From contig CAKUKU010000013.1 of assembly GCA_934663775.1 (NCBI GenBank), positions 1 through 53,702 on the forward strand: a stretch of DNA of 53,702 nt, written 5' to 3'. The notes beneath the pieces were generated by a model, which worked only from the letters and a program-made list of their open reading frames with translations, did no database searches and had not been told where the DNA came from. The DNA comes from an uncultured Ellagibacter sp. (lineage in GTDB: Bacteria > Actinomycetota > Coriobacteriia > Coriobacteriales > Eggerthellaceae). Shown one piece after another: positions 53,625-53,702 of this stretch (its first letter is position 1; every line of letters starts with the position of its first letter). Both the position numbers and the translations under genes were made by a program.

Positions 53625-53702
53625 GCTGCGGCTGCGGCTGCGGCTGCGGCTGCGGCTGCGGCTGCGGCTGCGGCTGCGGCTGCGGCTGCGGCTGCGGCTG
53701 CG
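53625..53702. repeat. Perfect hexanucleotide repeat (GCTGCG), 13 units, truncated
   Basis: Thirteen uninterrupted GCTGCG units run to the window edge. Depending on frame they could encode Ala-Ala, Gln-Pro or Arg-Ser (minus strand) or Cys-Gly, Leu-Arg or Ala-Ala (plus strand). Whether this lies inside a coding region cannot be told from here. Confidence 0.95.

Overview
The window is high-GC DNA (AT-rich only in a few intergenic spots) from what is probably an anaerobic actinomycete of class Coriobacteriia, most likely family Eggerthellaceae. This is inferred from four things: a dnaK-grpE-dnaJ-hspR-clpB heat-shock cluster with an HspR regulator, a LuxR regulator whose N-terminus is a polytopic membrane domain, a molybdopterin oxidoreductase together with Fe-S electron-transfer proteins, and a giant SLH/BspA-type surface protein. 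No tRNA, rRNA, CRISPR array or complete insertion sequence was seen.

Layout. 1-2108: end of a TauE/SafE-type permease carrying an odd repeat-rich stretch, then a family 2 glycosyltransferase. 2447-8461 (minus): a complete phosphate module, pstS-pstC-pstA-pstB-pstB-phoU and a PhoB-like regulator, with two tandem pstB genes and no PhoR kinase. 9056-12487 (minus): rsgA, a membrane-anchored hypothetical protein, trkH and a 45-aa one-helix membrane peptide missed by length cut-offs. 12582-15146: a dicarboxylate symporter, then fused gene remnants. 15551-22376 (minus): the heat-shock operon with a good promoter and an HspR-like (HAIR) site. 22695-25803: pdxR divergent from pdxST around a 22-bp near-palindrome. 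26224-30615 (minus): ferredoxin, a solitary hypE and a molybdopterin oxidoreductase.

30603-41361 is the most unusual part. On the minus strand run arsM (arsenite methyltransferase), a DUF2703-like thioredoxin-fold protein, a phosphonate-type ABC transporter (binding protein, ATPase, fused double permease), a cytoplasmic BspA-type leucine-rich-repeat protein and the molybdoenzyme. Divergent on the plus strand is a NitT/TauT-type ABC transporter plus a cysteine-rich DUF5714-like protein. ArsM, the DUF2703 protein and the transporter ATPase all end in a Cys-Cys pair. This suggests a metalloid uptake, methylation or redox island whose substrate cannot be read from sequence.

41846-43122 holds nikR, a small partner gene and a lineage-specific hypothetical gene. 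43499-52015 holds a 2256-aa surface protein divergent from a membrane-LuxR regulator, with a 26-bp near-perfect palindrome between them. 52145-53530 encodes a CCG-domain Fe-S oxidoreductase subunit, and the window ends inside a perfect GCTGCG hexanucleotide repeat.

A second unusual signal is a family of long-inverted-repeat elements (about 165-195 bp) present three times, at 8669-8834, 25911-26104 and 41636-41821. They share arm blocks GTGGTCA and GAGTTRTGCGC but have unrelated centres. I do not recognise this family.
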